64,000 nucleotides of DNA from Hypholoma sublateritium FD-334 SS-4 (taxonomy: Eukaryota > Basidiomycota > Agaricomycetes > Agaricales > Strophariaceae). Position 1 is the stretch's first letter; the number at the start of each line of letters is the position of its first letter. A program made the position numbers and the translations under genes. Of this stretch, positions 35,072 through 48,427 are shown piece by piece. The stretch lies in the NCBI GenBank assembly GCA_000827495.1, contig KN817571.1, forward strand, positions 124,001 through 188,000, read 5' to 3'. The notes below the pieces were generated by a model. The model saw nothing but the letters and a program-made list of their open reading frames with translations. It searched no databases and had not been told where the DNA came from.

Positions 35072-36378
35072 CGGACGATGACAAGCAGTCGGGCAGCTGC
35101 CCGCTTTGCTTCGTAATGCGTTTGCTATATTTACCCTGCTTGGTCACCACGAGCTCTGCTAACGTGTTCTGACTCGAACGTCACAACTGCAGGCGCTTCA
35201 TCCAAGCCTTCACTCATATGTAGCAACCAACCATGCAAAAATTAGCGATCATCCTTAGGACTTTCTACACTATATTGTGCGTAATATCAAGCTTAATTTC
35301 CTGACACATTGCTTGAAAAGATTAGCCTCAGATAAATAGTAGTGGAAAGGATGTCGTTCACCGGCGGCGAGTGTGTCAACAAGTTTCAATTTCTTCCCAT
35401 TTTCACCATGTTATAAAGGCCACGATTATCTCGTTCTCTCAAGTTTGATGACCATATGACTTCCCGAGGATTGCCTTCGCGCGCTAAACTTCAACTTTTC
35501 TTTATCCAGGCTACCTACGATTGGACGCAGCTGACGTACTCCTCTGCTTGGTGGCTGATTTCCAGTCTGCGCCCACTACGCTCTCACTATGCCAGTTCGG
35601 ATGGGACTCAAAATCAGCTCTCAACACTATGCATTTATCACTGGGGTCTCCGACAAGCGCATCGAAGAAACTGGTCACATGACTACCTAAGGCCAACTTT
35701 CTCGGCCTGGCACAGTCTCTGTACGTGCCTTCGATAGCAACATCAACAAGTACTTGCAGTCTGTATTTTGAGGCCCTTCGAATTTGGCGTAGAGTCCCCG
35801 CGTGGTTCGAGATCTGGATGGCATTGACGGACGATACTCGATTAAGACAGTGAAAGTACAGTGGCAAATAGCTGTCAGTGTCTTCCAAACTCTGCTCATT
35901 AAACTTTGATGAATCAGAATATCCTCTCATTTTTCACCTTGACCCAAAGCATCAGGCCATTGTAGCGCGATAAAATCAAATCAAATGAATTCTTCTCCGC
36001 GGTACTTGCTTTGCTCAGTCTCCGAGGCAATTCTTAGCCTTTCAAATTCTGTCGCAGTCATATTCAAGGTCTCAGATATCGCTACCACGTTCTTGTGTCT
36101 CCTAGTGAATCCACGGGGCCTGCGCAAAAATATAGTAGCTTTTGGAAGGCTTCTGTAAACTGTTATTCCAGCGACTGCTCCGAGATGCCCGTACGGTTGC
36201 CGCACGGCAAGGACACGCCGACCATAAATAGCTCGATCCCCTCCCACTCAGATGCTTGAGAAGTCGGACGGGAGTGACACCGCAGGCTGGTGGTTCTGCC
36301 ACGGCTATAGCTCTGCAGAGTCCTCAAATCCCCCGTTTCAGAACTCAGCGTCAGCAGGGAGACGCCCCACTCGCGGCG
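35072..36378. other. Intergenic DNA, 1.3 kb
   Basis: No supported gene. A 139-codon minus-strand frame (35511-35930) has no recognised motif. A CATAAATAG motif at 36223-36231, about 150 bp before the P450 start, may be its TATA box. Confidence 0.35.
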
Positions 36379-38758
36379 ATGTCTTCTACCTACGTCAACA
36401 TATTTCACTCTCTTGAGGGAAGCCATTTAAGCATCACACATGTTGCCGCCACACTCTTCGTACTGTTTTTGGCCTCGAAGGCGTTGTCGTATCGACGCGG
36501 GCTACAGGTATGTGCTTATCCTGTACATCTCATGAGCAAGGGATGACGCACACTCACTGGCACTCGCAAGGCGGTGAGCTACCTCCCAGGATTCCGTGTT
36601 CCGTTCCACCCATTCAGCCTCCCGGGTATTCTAACCCCTACAATGTGGTGGAACCCCGGCTTTTACTTCTTGTGGAGTTGGCGCGATAGTCGTAAGTATC
36701 GGTGCATGAAATCTAATCGGGACATTGCATTGATTTGAACATCTCTGCTGCGTCCAGTATACACGCGCTTTGGGAACGACACCATCTCTCTGGTCCCTTT
36801 CTTTTTCGGCCCGCCAACCTTCTACACCTCTAATCTTGATATTGTCCGACAAGTTGCGGCGAGCAGCGGTGGGAAGAGTTTCATCAAGCCGAAGTCGGCC
36901 AGTCAGTCGCTTCTGTGAGCACACCTGTAGCAGCTTGCCGTCTCCATGCAGTGGCTGACCCACAGTACAGCCCCTGGGGAATGAACCTCGCCGCTGCGGA
37001 TGGCGATGTCTGGAGGAAGCACAGACGCATCATGGGTCCCGCATTCAACAACAAGCTGTGCGCATATGCATTATATTTTACCCTATTCTGTCATTCACTG
37101 ATGACACTCTTTGACGAAGATACGAATCAGTCTGGGCGGAGACCCTGGATACCTACCACGAGATGGTTGCTGAGGAAGGGTGGACCAACAAAGACAGGAT
37201 CAGTGTTTCTGCCGTGCAGAACCTGACGTTCAAGGTGAGGTGTCGCTGAGCCTACGTGCCGGGTCTAGTCCTATTAGTATTAACATTACCGTGACTGCTA
37301 TCCAGCTTGCACTTCTGATCATCGGGAAGTGCGGATTCGGGTTCTCGTTTACCTGGTCGGAGCCGGCGCGCACCTCGGACGGCCGCATGTCTGTACAGGA
37401 AGCACTGCGCATCGTCGGGGACACGTTCATGATCGTTACATTTGTTCCCAAATGGGTCCAAAGGCTGCCGTTCGAGAAGTATATCTTATATATTATCCGC
37501 CACTGCTACCGCTCATTGGTATTCCTAGGATGAAAGAATGCTTCGAGGCACAGACTGAGCTCAGAGGATTCATGCGGGAGCAGGTAGCCGAGCGCAAAGC
37601 TGACATACGGGCGCGGGGGTCGGCTGAGGCGAGCGACGCATTCTCAATGCTCGTTAAAGCGAGTGAGGATGAGGAAGGTAAATATAGATTGGACGACACA
37701 GAACTGGTAAATACGTTCGACATTTGATTTATGCTGATTTACTGACTGAAAACCTAGATCGGAAATGTATATATCATGCTTTTCGCGGGCCATGGTGAGT
37801 CTCGACCAATGGCAATACATGTCCCCGATGTTTTCGTGTTAAAGCCATCTCAGAAACTACCGCACATAGCATTGCATCCACACTTGGATTTCTGTCGGTG
37901 TCCGACAAGCTGCAGGAAGAAATATATCAACAGATCATTTCAGTAGTGGGATATGAGCGAGATCCAGTATGTTTATTCATCTTGATCTGAGGTACACGGT
38001 TGACAGCTCTCTTTAGGTGTACGATGACTATCCCAAGCTCAATAAAGTCCTCGCTGCCTTTTTCGAAGCTCTCCGCATGTTCCGTGCGCATTATTCATTT
38101 TTCGCTGCTGACTTGTAAATAACTGTGTACATCTAGCGCCTGGATACATCATGATCCGCGAAGCGTTCGAAGATACCATACTGCAGATCCCCAACCCTGT
38201 AGGGGAGGAGGGTTCGAAGACAGTTCCCGTGCCCAGGGGCACTCAGGTAAACATCCTCTCCGCTTTTTGCTCACGCACACCTGAGCTTTTTTAACCCAGG
38301 TGCTCGTCGATATGATCGGAACGCGTAAGATACTGTCGTATATGTCATAGCAATATCCTGCTCACGCTGCTTGACGCGCAGAACATAACCCGCGCTACTT
38401 TGAGAACCCGACGGAGTACAGGCCGTCGCGCTGGTACGACGTCGCCGTGGAATCGGAGGCTTTCTCCGCGTTCAGCATAGGTACGTTTCTATGTAGCGTC
38501 ACCCCCTGGGAGGTAATTAGGATCATTTCTGACGAGCCTCTGTGCGATGCAGGTCCTCGTACGTGCATAGGCCGCAAGTTCGCGACGACGGAGGCCGTCT
38601 GCTTCCTCACGGCACTACTGCGGGACTACAAAGTTGAACCGACCCTGCGCGCGAAGGAGACGCGCGCAGAGTGGCGCGCCCGCGTGCTTGACGCGCGGCT
38701 TATGCTCACGCTTGGCGTCAAGGAGGTTCCGGTGACGTTTGTGAGACGGCAGAAGTAG
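36379..38758 (+). CDS. Cytochrome P450 monooxygenase
   Basis: Heme-thiolate monooxygenase, probably anchored in the endoplasmic reticulum by the N-terminal helix (ITHVAATLFVLFLASKAL). About twelve exons. Key motifs survive splicing: WRKHRRIMGPAF (C-helix), FAGHETTAHSIA (I-helix oxygen-binding Thr, split by an intron after GCCATG), EALR for the ExxR motif, PPGYIMIREA, and FSIGPRTCIGRKFA, the FxxGxRxCxG heme loop with the Cys ligand, split by an intron after FSI. The tail is VKEVPVTFVRRQK. It resembles large Agaricomycete P450 families, but I do not assign a CYP number. Substrate unknown. It converges with the next gene, the two stops being 267 bp apart. Confidence 0.87.
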
Positions 38759-39025
38759 TGGTTCTCGTCAAGAGTTATCCCTGTAGGTGTAGGCGTGTAC
38801 GCATAACTGTGTCATTATGTGACGATTATAACAATCGGGTGTCCAACGGTAGTAATAATGTGACGCGGCATCGTAAGTATCCGTCCATATGAAAAGCAAT
38901 AAGATACAATAATCATACAAGGCCGTCAAGTCATGGTTCGAGTTCGTGCAAAGAGTGCGAGTAGTCCGGATCCATGTCAAGGTCTTTTTTTTGTCGTGGT
39001 CGTCACACCATCAAAATGTACACCT

Positions 39026-40905
39026 TTATATTTGATACTGCGGTGGAGGGATGTCTGGGTTCCCTGGCACTACCCGCGAAGTGTTCTGCGCTCCCTGTCT
39101 GTTGGTCTGTCGAGGTATTTGCTGGTTTTGCATCCCAGCGTGTGGCGACGGCGAAGTAACACGCTGACCGTCGCCCGTGCGTGTCGCTCTCCTGGCACCT
39201 GGAGGGGGAGGCGACAGTTGCGGTGCAGACGCCAGATCGGGTCTGTATTTCCCGTCTGAAGTAAACGGAATGGTGAGTACTTGCACCTGTTTGTACCAAG
39301 GATAGAAATGGTGAGCACACTTGATGAGGGAGATTTCTGAGCCTTACCATCTGATCGGGGTCTTCAATGGACGCATACATAGAATGAGTAGCTTGTGTCG
39401 TCATCCCCATAGACAGATGTGGCGGTGGGATTAAGTGCTGCGTGCTGGAGCGTGCCTCGGGAAGCGCCTCCGGCGTCAGTATATCTACAGCAGATATGCC
39501 CGTGAAACCATTGACCAGCTTGTAGGCTGGCTCTTTGGTTCTCCGCCTCCGCCATAGGTTGATAGAAAATAGTAGCAAGATCAGTGCTGCCACCGCTCCA
39601 ACTACTATACCGATGACAGCACCTACAGACAAGCTGCGGATAACATCAACACCATGCAAATAAATGGCCATTGGATGGTATCCACTTACACAGCGTGGCT
39701 GCTATTCATAGAAGTATTAGATTTAGAACCAGGTATGGGATTATAATTAGGAACTGAATTGAATGAACACACCTTCGTTGCAAGGAGGGAGCTGTAAATA
39801 CTTGGGCGTAGTCTATACCCAGACTCAAAGCTGAGTTATCCGGAGCTTGAGATTGAACTCGAACGCTGTGCTGTCCACCACCAAGATTGCTCGCCTGGAA
39901 GAGCATCTGCTGCGCCCGATAAACTGACTTGTATGCAGAATAATTGCTGGGGGTGCTGCTATCTAGCTGTACAGAATACGGCGAACCGGTCGGGCCCACA
40001 GGGCCGTACAGAGCAATCGCATCGCCTGAACGTTATATTAATAACGGCCCAAGGATGATTTCGGAGAAAACTCGCCCTGTGGAGAAAAACACGCGCCAGT
40101 CAACCCCAAACTCAGATGATATGATAGAAAAAGCTCACCTCGAACGTGATATCTGCATACGCTCCACCAGACGTAGTAACGCTGGGATTAATTCAGCTTG
40201 CGTTGCATCCGGTTTGAGTCTGACAGAATACGCACTGCCCAGAGCCTGCGGAAAACATGCCGATGTTGGATGGCGTTGAACTCCATTGTAACGCGGGCGA
40301 GTATGAGAAAGGTGTGTCGCCGTCCTGGAAGGTGGTCACCAGAAGTGTTTCGTTGTCCAATCCAATGGGTGTTTGATACATAATCTAGAGATACGGTTTG
40401 AACTCTCAATCAATGGAGGTGTATACTTACAAGCAGAAAGCTAAGACGCACGAAGTCGACATCCAAGAACAGAGCCTGTTCGTTCGCTATCGTAACTGTA
40501 TGATATCCAGGGTGCAGTGCGATGGTGGAGAACAACGCGGTTTGGAAGACCGGCGAAACGGGCTCCGCGCCATTGACGGCGGGATAGACGAGGGAGTCGA
40601 TGATGACCTGGTATAGTCCGTGGTTGGAGCGCTTCGCGCCGTAAATCTGCACACCAGTGCCAAAGAAAGCGAAGGAGGCGTTCGCCCCGTTGACCTGCGT
40701 CAACGTGAAGGTGCCGTCAGAATATCTGCGAAGTGCGGCCGCGTTAGACCCGGACACAGCTGGCCGCACAAGGCCACTACCACACTCACTGATCAAGAAA
40801 TGGATCACCCTGCGAGCTTCCGGCACTCCATTGACTCGATGTGCTATTCGAAGAGTAGACGAGTAGTGGAGATGTATCTTCGAGGCTCAGCGTCAGAGTG
40901 GGCAT
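39026..40905 (-). CDS. Single-pass membrane protein with jelly-roll-like ectodomain
   Basis: Starts at 40905 (MPTLTLSLEDTSPLLVYSSN) without a signal peptide, as is usual for this abundant Agaricomycete family. The first beta-rich module contains YSDGTFTLTQVNGANASFAF and FGTGVQIYGAKRSNHGLYQV. The second contains GDAIALYGPVGP and YSVQLDSSTPSNYSAY with FQASNLGGGQHSV. Then comes one transmembrane helix (AVIGIVVGAVAALILLLFSI) with a WRRRR stop-transfer. The cytoplasmic tail is Pro-rich and ends DIPPPQYQI, a tail typical of the family. The last intron (donor ATG|GTAAGG near 39350) must be removed; reading through it gives a false end at 39003. Function unknown; a cell-surface role is inferred. Confidence 0.75.
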
Positions 40906-42255
40906 GGTCAAGGAGCTCGAGGCTCGGAACACCAGGGAGGTTAGGGCGGAAGAGAACCTGAAGGTCCTGAAACCCGAAGACCAGCTTCAACTTACGTATT
41001 CCGGCAAGGGGCTGAGAGCGACGAATTGAATATGCACTGCATTCATCCCTGCAGAAGAGCGGAGTGACACAATCGCCATGGTATGTCAATGTTCTGTTCA
41101 TATCGATTTAGATACTCGACTAGGCTGACAGAGGAAGCAAGATTCAGTGTGAGCAGCGATCTGTTTGCCCGTTGATGTAAACAAGATGTATACACATACA
41201 GAAGGCCAGTTAGGTAGGGGTTGGGTAGGGGTGGCAGTCTGTGGGGATGACACGTCATAAAGTGCATATGCGCATTGAACTTCGTGGATATAAGAAAGAG
41301 TATCTGATAGCCATCGATTCGGTGTCGAAGCAATGTCGAAGGATAGAGAAAAAGAGTTTTATTGCAATGCTACATCGTGGTTGAAGAAGCCAGGGGTATA
41401 TCAGTACGTAAACCAGGTGAACGATTAAATCTGGCTACTTACCGGTATGTAAGTAACTTAAACCTTTCGTATGTAGATAAATTCATGCCATCTAAAAATA
41501 CCCTTCGCCAGCGTGCGCCACCAGCAGACGACGTCTGGCAGATCGTGTTCAGGCCCACAATCTCTGTTCCAGTTCCAAGCCATTCAAATGGTATTTATGT
41601 ATTATGTAAAGCGATTCTAAGTAGTAAGGACAAAATACGTGTCATGGAAATAGGTACATGGCGGTCGTTCAAGTCGAAATTCATGCATGTGAAGTGTTAT
41701 GTGTTTCGGTGCCCGACGGACGACGACGGGCTGGAGATCGAAGAAATAGATAGAGACGAGGTGGGGAATGGAATGCAGGATACTAGTAGTGCGCTGTGAA
41801 GAAAAGAGAAAAAAACGAGGAGATTCCAACAGAACTCGAGAGAGGCCAAGAGAGAAATGGCTGTGAACTTATGTACACCGGCAATGCAGACAGGGCTACG
41901 GAACCATATGGATTACGAACCGATGAGGCGGGCTGGTGAATGAAATGAATAGTGCACTAGAAGATGTGTGGTGGCTATGAAGAGGGTGTGGTGATCGCGC
42001 ATGGTGATGAAGTGGGTATACAAGATATGCTGGTGGAAGAATAAGATGTGTAAAATGATAGGCCGCGACCCCGCGCTATATGCAGCAGGGGGCGCAGAGA
42101 CAAGGCAGATAAAAATAATCAAAAGAACAGAAAAGAAAAGGAGGAAGAGACAAAATGCTCGCTGCCCAGCAGCAGCTTTTACGCTCGCCCGTATTCTCTC
42201 TTCCAGAATACGCAACTTGCCAGGCATCAGCGCAGCGGAGGCGACGCAGGCGCTC
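40906..42255. other. Intergenic DNA, 1.35 kb
   Basis: Contains the promoter of the membrane-protein gene and the 3' flank of the RhoGAP gene. An open frame at 41362-41799 lacks an ATG start and any motif. I call no gene here. Confidence 0.35.
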
Positions 42256-45200
42256 CTATGCCGACCCACCGCCCGGCTTCTGCACGACCCACTTCCCATC
42301 CACGTCCGCCGCGAGCAACACGCTCTGCGTCCACCCCTCCATCCCCTCGTCGCTGCCGTCGTCCTCGAACAGGCTGAGGTGGTGCGACGACGCGAGCGAC
42401 AGATTTGACGACGACGCCTGCGGGCGGATGTGGTTCTCACCCGGCTTGATTGTCCGGCGCGTACCGTCACGCGCCAGCGGTTGCGTTGCTCTATCTTCCC
42501 TCTCATCCCTGACGCCATAAGGCGACCCTCTCACCCTCGGCGATGCGCGCGAGCCCTCCTTTCTCGGCCGCATATCATCCGGCATCGCAGTAGGCGGCGG
42601 GCTCAGCTCAAATCCCAGGTCCATCCCAAACTCCGCCCGCTCAATCGGCGTGTCGAGCACCGGCGGCAGCTGCGCAGTGCTCGCGCTCGCGCTGCCCGCG
42701 CCCGTCGGCGCAGTGACTGCAGACAGCGGCGTCGACACGGACAACGATGATGAGTCGCTCCCGCTACCCGTCCCTGAGCGCGGCGACCCCTGCTGCGCAA
42801 GCAACACAGGCGGCGAGATGATGCCGAGGCCCCGGGCGGCGGCGGCCGTACCGTTCAGCGAGGACACAGAACGCTTGGAGAAGAGCAGCTTGAGCGACGG
42901 CTTCTTCCCGCGCAGCGTGCGCGGCGGCTCGGAGGGCGAGGGCTGCGCGGACGGCGGCTGGGTCGAGGGCGATAACGGGGTCATCACTGGTAGCGAGAGC
43001 ATCGGGATCGAGCGCCGCTTCGTGGCGGACGACGGCGTCGGCGGCGAGTCCACGGGGAACGGCACGGACACAGGCGTCGCGAGCGGCCCGGGCCTTCCGC
43101 CGTACGCTGCGCGCTTGCCCTGCACAGCATGCTGGTGGAGCTCGAGCGCGTCGAAGATGAGCGGTCCGCTCCCATTGTGGTGTGCATGTTGCATCCCAAG
43201 GTGCTGCGCCTCCTGGTCCTTGCCCGTCGCCGCCGTCGAGTGGAGCTGCAGGTCGGTGAACGACGGGTTGCCGGAGGATGTCGGCGTCACCACAGACTCG
43301 GACGACGACGACAGCGGCGGCGGCGACGACCCGCTCAACGGCGCCGCGTACGCGTACGCATAGCCCCCGCCGCCGCCACCACCACCGGACGACGAGATCG
43401 AGCCGTTGTCCTGCTGTAACAAGGACGGCACCGAGCTCCCTGCGGACATATGGCTCCTCGTATCAAGATACACTGTCGGCACCTCGCGCGCAAAGTCCGC
43501 ACGCAGCACACGCGGGACCGCGCCGTCACGGATGCTGCTGCCCTCCGCCGAGCCGTGGTAGTCCGAGCTTGGGCCGTCCAGCGAGGGCCTACTCGACGCG
43601 ACACTGTCCGCCTCGTCGCCCAGCCGACTGCGCGCGTCCTCGCTCGACGCCGAGGCGTCGTCCGCGTCCGCCTCATGCCTGCGGATATCAATAACCCCCG
43701 CACCTTCCCCCGCCCAGCCGCCACCAACTTCGCACAGCGTCTTCAGCAACGGCGGCGTCATCGCCAGACTCGGGCAGAACACCACCAGCAGATTGCTCAG
43801 CGGCATCTTCGTTTCCTTGCTCTGCTTTGCTGTCTCTTTAATCAAATCCACGACCGTCAGTAGGAGATCGCGGTTCTCAGTGGGTAGGCGCGCGACGAGC
43901 GCACGGATGGCGGAAACGAGCGCGGGCGAGGCGGGCGGGATGCCAGTGAAGGACGGCATCGCAAGCGTCGAGAGCGAGGGCGGCTTGCGCAGGCCGGCGG
44001 TGAAGCCGCTCTTCGGGTTAGAAGGTAAGCCTTGTGCGCCGCGCGCGCCGGCGCCGAGGCGCGTGGTGCTGGTGTTGGTGGTATCGGCGCTCGATGAGGC
44101 ATCGGTCGCGTTCTTGCTCGCCTCCTTCGTGATCGCCTCGTCGAACAGCGGCTGGAGCTTCTGCGTCAGGATCGGCTCGGGGACTGGATACGCGCGAATA
44201 TACAGCACGTATTTAGTTAGGGTGTCGATAGATAGGCAATCATTAGAAAATGTTGGGATACCGGAGCTAAGCAGACTTACGCTCGCGTAGGTAGGCTTTG
44301 AACACAGAAGCCACCGCGTGCGGGTCAAGGTCGCCCAGCGAGGCCGCCTCCATGTCATAATCAGCACCTAAACGCCGGGGTCAGAAGAAAGAACACATAT
44401 ATAAGCAGGGGAGGAGTCTTCACCTGAATCGAACTCAGCGCGCAATTTCGCTACATGCGCCGACCGCCCGGGCACGCGGAACAGGCCCTCCTCCTGTACG
44501 CCCCACAGCACTAAGTGCTGCGCGCACCTAACAACCACCGCCGCCAGTGCCCGCTCCTCAAACACACCAGCGAGCCCCTCCCTTCTCTTGCCCCCCACAC
44601 CCCCTCCCACATGCACCCCTGTATCCCTCACCCCCGCGGCCAAATTCCGCCCGAATACCAGCCCCCCGGCCCCGCCAATCCTCCCAGAGCCGCGCAGCGC
44701 ACCGCGCAGGCGAACGCCGAGCACCGGCCCACTGGGCGCGAAGAAGTCCGAGTCCGAGTTCGAGCCCGACGCCATGCTCGCGGACGACACGCTCCCTGCC
44801 CCCGACGCCCCTGACGCAGGCGTGCGCTTGTGTCCTCCCGCGCCCGCACCCCGACCGTGGCTTGGGGAAAAGAATGACGTATTTTGCGTACCCATCGACA
44901 GATTCGACGAGGTGCGCACGAGTACCTCACCCAGATGCGAGTAGGAGTGGGAGGTACCAGACAGCGACGCGGGCTCGTTTACGCTCGCGCTCGACGAGGA
45001 CGACCACGCGCCGGCGCCGCCCGACCCCGAGCTGCTCGCGCTGAGCCCCATACCCATCCCCTGAGCCCATTTGCGCCCGATCTTGTCCACCGTGCGCCGC
45101 GCGATACTTGCAGCTGCCGAGCCGACGCCGATGCTGATCGCCGTCTGCCGAAAGGACGACGGGCTGCTGCTCGGTGCCGCGGGCGACGGGGTACGCGCGT

Positions 45201-46593
45201 GCGCAGCGGGTGGTTGGGGTTGGAGGAGTGGTTGGGAATGAGGTTGGGATAGGAGGGATGATGGTGGGTGGGGTGCGGGTGATGATGGCGTGATGTAGGT
45301 ATTTCCCGCGGCTGCGCTCCACGCGGCGAGCCGCCCACGGAGATTGCTTGCCGCTGGGGCCTGAGGATTTGGTTGGGCCGTAGGCGTAGGCGGTGTGGGT
45401 GTACCGGCAGCAGGCCCGCCGCGCAGGGTGAACCCTGCGCCGAAGGGAGGCACGCCCTCTGAGACGGAGTGTGCGTATCGCATATCGAGCGCAGGGATGA
45501 AGGACTGCGGCTGCGGCGCTGTGCTACTGGTGCTGCTGCCGAGATTCAAGGACATGGAGCGGCGGTGCAATGACCGCGTCGAGGCTGTTGGAGAGGTGTT
45601 CGCGGCTGCTGCGGCATGTGAGTGCGATGACGCGGACCCGTCTTCATCGTCCTCTTCCGCCATGCCGAAGTCCGCGTCGCCGATGAGCGCGCTGCGCCGC
45701 TTGTTTGCCTGTGGCATTAGGGTGTGCGTCGACTGCAGCGAGTCTGCCCACGACACCGGGCGCGATGCGCGCGCCGCCGCGCGGACGGTGTGGTGGCTGT
45801 TTGTCGAGTCGCTCTTCCGCCAGTTCTCCTTCGTCTCTGGCTTATCGCTCGCCTTGGCGCCCTCGCCGTCGCCCTTCGCCTGCTGCTCCTGCTGCTCGTC
45901 CATTAGCGTGATAAAGTTCACCGCGGACGTGATCTCCGTGATGTTCGTCATCACCGAGCTCCTGCTGCCGGCAGCAGGCGGCTCAGAATCAGATTGCACA
46001 TGCACTGGCGCCGGCGTGTCCTTTTTCGGCGGTGTGGGCGGGCACTGCAACGGCGAGCGGATGATGTTGTGGCCAGATACCTGCGGGCGGATGAGCGTTA
46101 CCGGGCGAAATTTTAGCATGGCACCACATACTGGGTGCGGCCGCGTCTCGATTCGCGGCGGCGTGGAGCGCTGCGCCGCGGCCATCGGCGGCGGCGTCCC
46201 CGGCGCCAGCGAAGGCGCCGACACGCCCGCCCGTAGTTTTCCGTCGTGCTGCTCCATTCCCCTGGCCGCGAACACCTTCGAAGCGTCCTCTGAGTTCTTG
46301 CGCCTCCTAGCAAACGTGCGCTTCAGGCCGTTGCTCACGGTCGTGCTGAGGCCCTTCGCCGGTGTCGAAGACGGTGGTAGTGGCGGGGGGTGCGCAGGCT
46401 TGCTCTGAGAGAGGCCCATCTGCAGGTTGAAAGGGAGCGAAGCGGAGCGGCTGCCCGCGGTGGCAACTCGATGAGAGGTCGAGAGGGGGGCTGCTTGCTG
46501 ATCCGAGAGGCTATTTGGGGGCTGGCTGCCTGGGTCCAACGAGGACAGGGCCGCACCTGGCTGGTGCAGCGTGGCCGATGGCGCAGGGGTCAT
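42256..46593 (-). CDS. Rho GTPase-activating protein
   Basis: Three exons (46593-44424, 44367-44281, 44183-42256) give 1,394 residues in frame. The RhoGAP domain lies in the middle: GLFRVPGR with the arginine finger near residue 705, DPHAVASVFKAYLRELPEPIL across the second intron, LPTENRDLLLTVVDLI, and MPLSNLLVVFCPSLA with the conserved Asn. It should speed GTP hydrolysis on a Rho/Cdc42-type GTPase and so control polarity and actin. Long Ser/Pro/Ala-rich low-complexity regions flank the domain on both sides; one insert with Asn/Thr/Ala stretches sits inside the domain after FDEAITKEAS. No lipid-binding or BAR domain is visible. The C-terminus ends WVVQKPGGGSA. Large plus-strand frames over this gene are GC-driven shadows. 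Confidence 0.87.
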
Positions 46594-47334
46594 GGATAAT
46601 TAGCGTGTAGATAATCTGCAAGCCAGTCAGTAAAGAGCGAAAATCGCAGCACGCCAGGGTGTTGGCTGAAACAGCGAGCTGCGCTGATGCCACCGTGCTT
46701 ACGCCTGCCACGCCTGTGCTGAAACGCAGAGATTACTCACTTATGTATTGGTAGTCTGTGGGAGCTGGCTCCTCATCGACGGCGGCGAGCAGCAGAGATC
46801 ATTGACGGGTGAAGGAAAGCTTCGTCGCTGGTGATCGCTTGCCTCTTTCGTCCGCGGCACCGCCTCATATCACTTGACCACCGCCACAACGTTGTGGCGA
46901 CTCAGTACATCGCCATTTGCTGTCCTTCAGCTTCATGGGGCACCCACTTCCCAAGCGCCACCCTCCCAGCATCTTCATTCTCAGCATCTTCATCAGCATC
47001 ACTGGACTTGAGAGACTGACGTTTTTCCAGGCATCACAGCGATCGCTTCCACGGCGCCGCATGTCTGTCTGCATACATACATTCACCCAGAACATCGATA
47101 ACGCACCACCCTTATGGCAACCCATTCACAGACGCCACCTCGGAGTACGAACAACGGAGACGACCAACCGCCGAAACGGGGGGGCCACGATGAGGACTGA
47201 GGTTGAACGTCGATCGACCATCCATCACGCGCACTGGCAAGATTTGCCCCCAAGAAGTATTAATACCGTATCTTAAGTGCGCATTTATTTTAAGGGATAC
47301 GCATAGACCGAGTTGCTAAAAGCATTCGTGTACG
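46594..47334. other. Intergenic DNA upstream of the RhoGAP gene
   Basis: Holds the RhoGAP promoter. No gene seen. No close match to the repeats that begin at about 47335. Confidence 0.35.
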
Positions 47335-48420
47335 TTTTTGTGCATCTCAGTTGGTCTTGGTACTCCAGGAAACGGCGAGAACGGCCACTGAGCGCTTGAG
47401 CAGTGACCTCAGCCCCCAGGTCTCAGATGCGAACGTCCACCGCGATTTCAGACAGACGGCCTCTTGTTAGAGGTAAGCACGCTCCCTTCGCTTCGTTAAT
47501 CCATGCCGTAACTCCACGACTTCAGTGCACCTTGACACTCTAAACGCAAAGCCACCTGCCTCGCATGCGGTCGTTCGCCGGCATACATACCTCGGTTGCC
47601 ACATCAAATGTCCATGGACTTTGTTCAATACAAGACACGGTCTGCGAGCGGTGGCACTGGCCACTGAGCAGCACTTAGCCTCAGCCCACATAGCCCGTGT
47701 CCTATCTGCACAGCGTTCCCTTCAAGTTGGACCATGGACGCGCGTCTTCATCAAGTTGGCGGATTTCTGTCTGGTAAGTATAAGCCAAAACTCCTCCGAA
47801 TCCATGTCGTAATTTCATGACTTGCAACACGCCTTTAATAATAATTACACCGCTAAGCGCGGCCAAGGAACAGCCACTGCAACGCCCCCTCGCACGCGTA
47901 CATTCGCCGGCATACATACGTATATAGGTCGCCACGCCAATATTCAATGGCCAAAAATTCTACGGCCTTCTTCAGTATACCTTTCAGCCCCTCGTTTATC
48001 AAGCCACAACGTTATATTCTTGCTACTGCGCATGTATGTTTTGGTGCGTCTCAATCGGACTTCGTTAATAGCTCAAGAAACGTACTACGCGCGGAGAAAG
48101 TGGCCGCCGAGCAGTGACCTCACCCCTGTGCCCATATGCACTGCATATCTGCGCAGCGTCCGCTTCGACTTTGCACTTTGGATATGTCTCCCTGGCGGTT
48201 ATTTTTTGCCGAAACAGGTTCAGTCTCCTTCGAATACATGTTGCCACTTCTGACTTGCACTGAGCCTCTAAATAATTACACCGCAAATACCGCCTACAAC
48301 ACACCGCTCGCACGCGCGCATTCGCCGGCATGCATACATAGCTCGCCACATCAATGGCGCGGCATGCCCTGCCATCCCAAGTATGCCACGCAGACCTGCG
48401 TTCACCTTCATCGCTACAGG
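47335..48420. repeat. Three-copy degenerate direct repeat, units 300-420 bp
   Basis: Three diverged copies in the same orientation can be lined up by shared blocks in the same order. Block one is GAGCAGTGACCTCA at 47398 and 48109, with a changed copy at 47666. Block two is a CTCCGAATCCATG / CGTAA / GACTTGCA run near 47500, 47795 and 48228. Block three is TTCGCCGGCATACATAC at 47574 and 47903 and, with one change, at 48321, followed by TCGCCACATCAA or similar. Spacing between core blocks is 329 and 418 bp. No coding potential. The array ends just beyond the stop of the GH28 gene at 48428. Confidence 0.55.
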
Positions 48421-48427
48421 TCATTAA

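Noticed and set aside
35511..35930. 139-codon minus-strand frame
   Set aside because: No recognisable domain and no support from flanking splice sites.
39003..39671. Longer C-terminus for the single-pass membrane protein
   Set aside because: It needs retention of an intron with good GTAAGG and ACAG sites; splicing yields the family-typical tail ending at 39026.
41362..41799. 145-codon plus-strand frame
   Set aside because: Begins without an ATG and overlaps probable RhoGAP 3' flank; no family resemblance.
42650..43363. 237-codon plus-strand frame
   Set aside because: Antisense shadow of the RhoGAP third exon.
45395..46408. 337-codon open frame on the plus strand
   Set aside because: It lies antisense to the RhoGAP first exon, is low-complexity and arises from GC-rich third positions.
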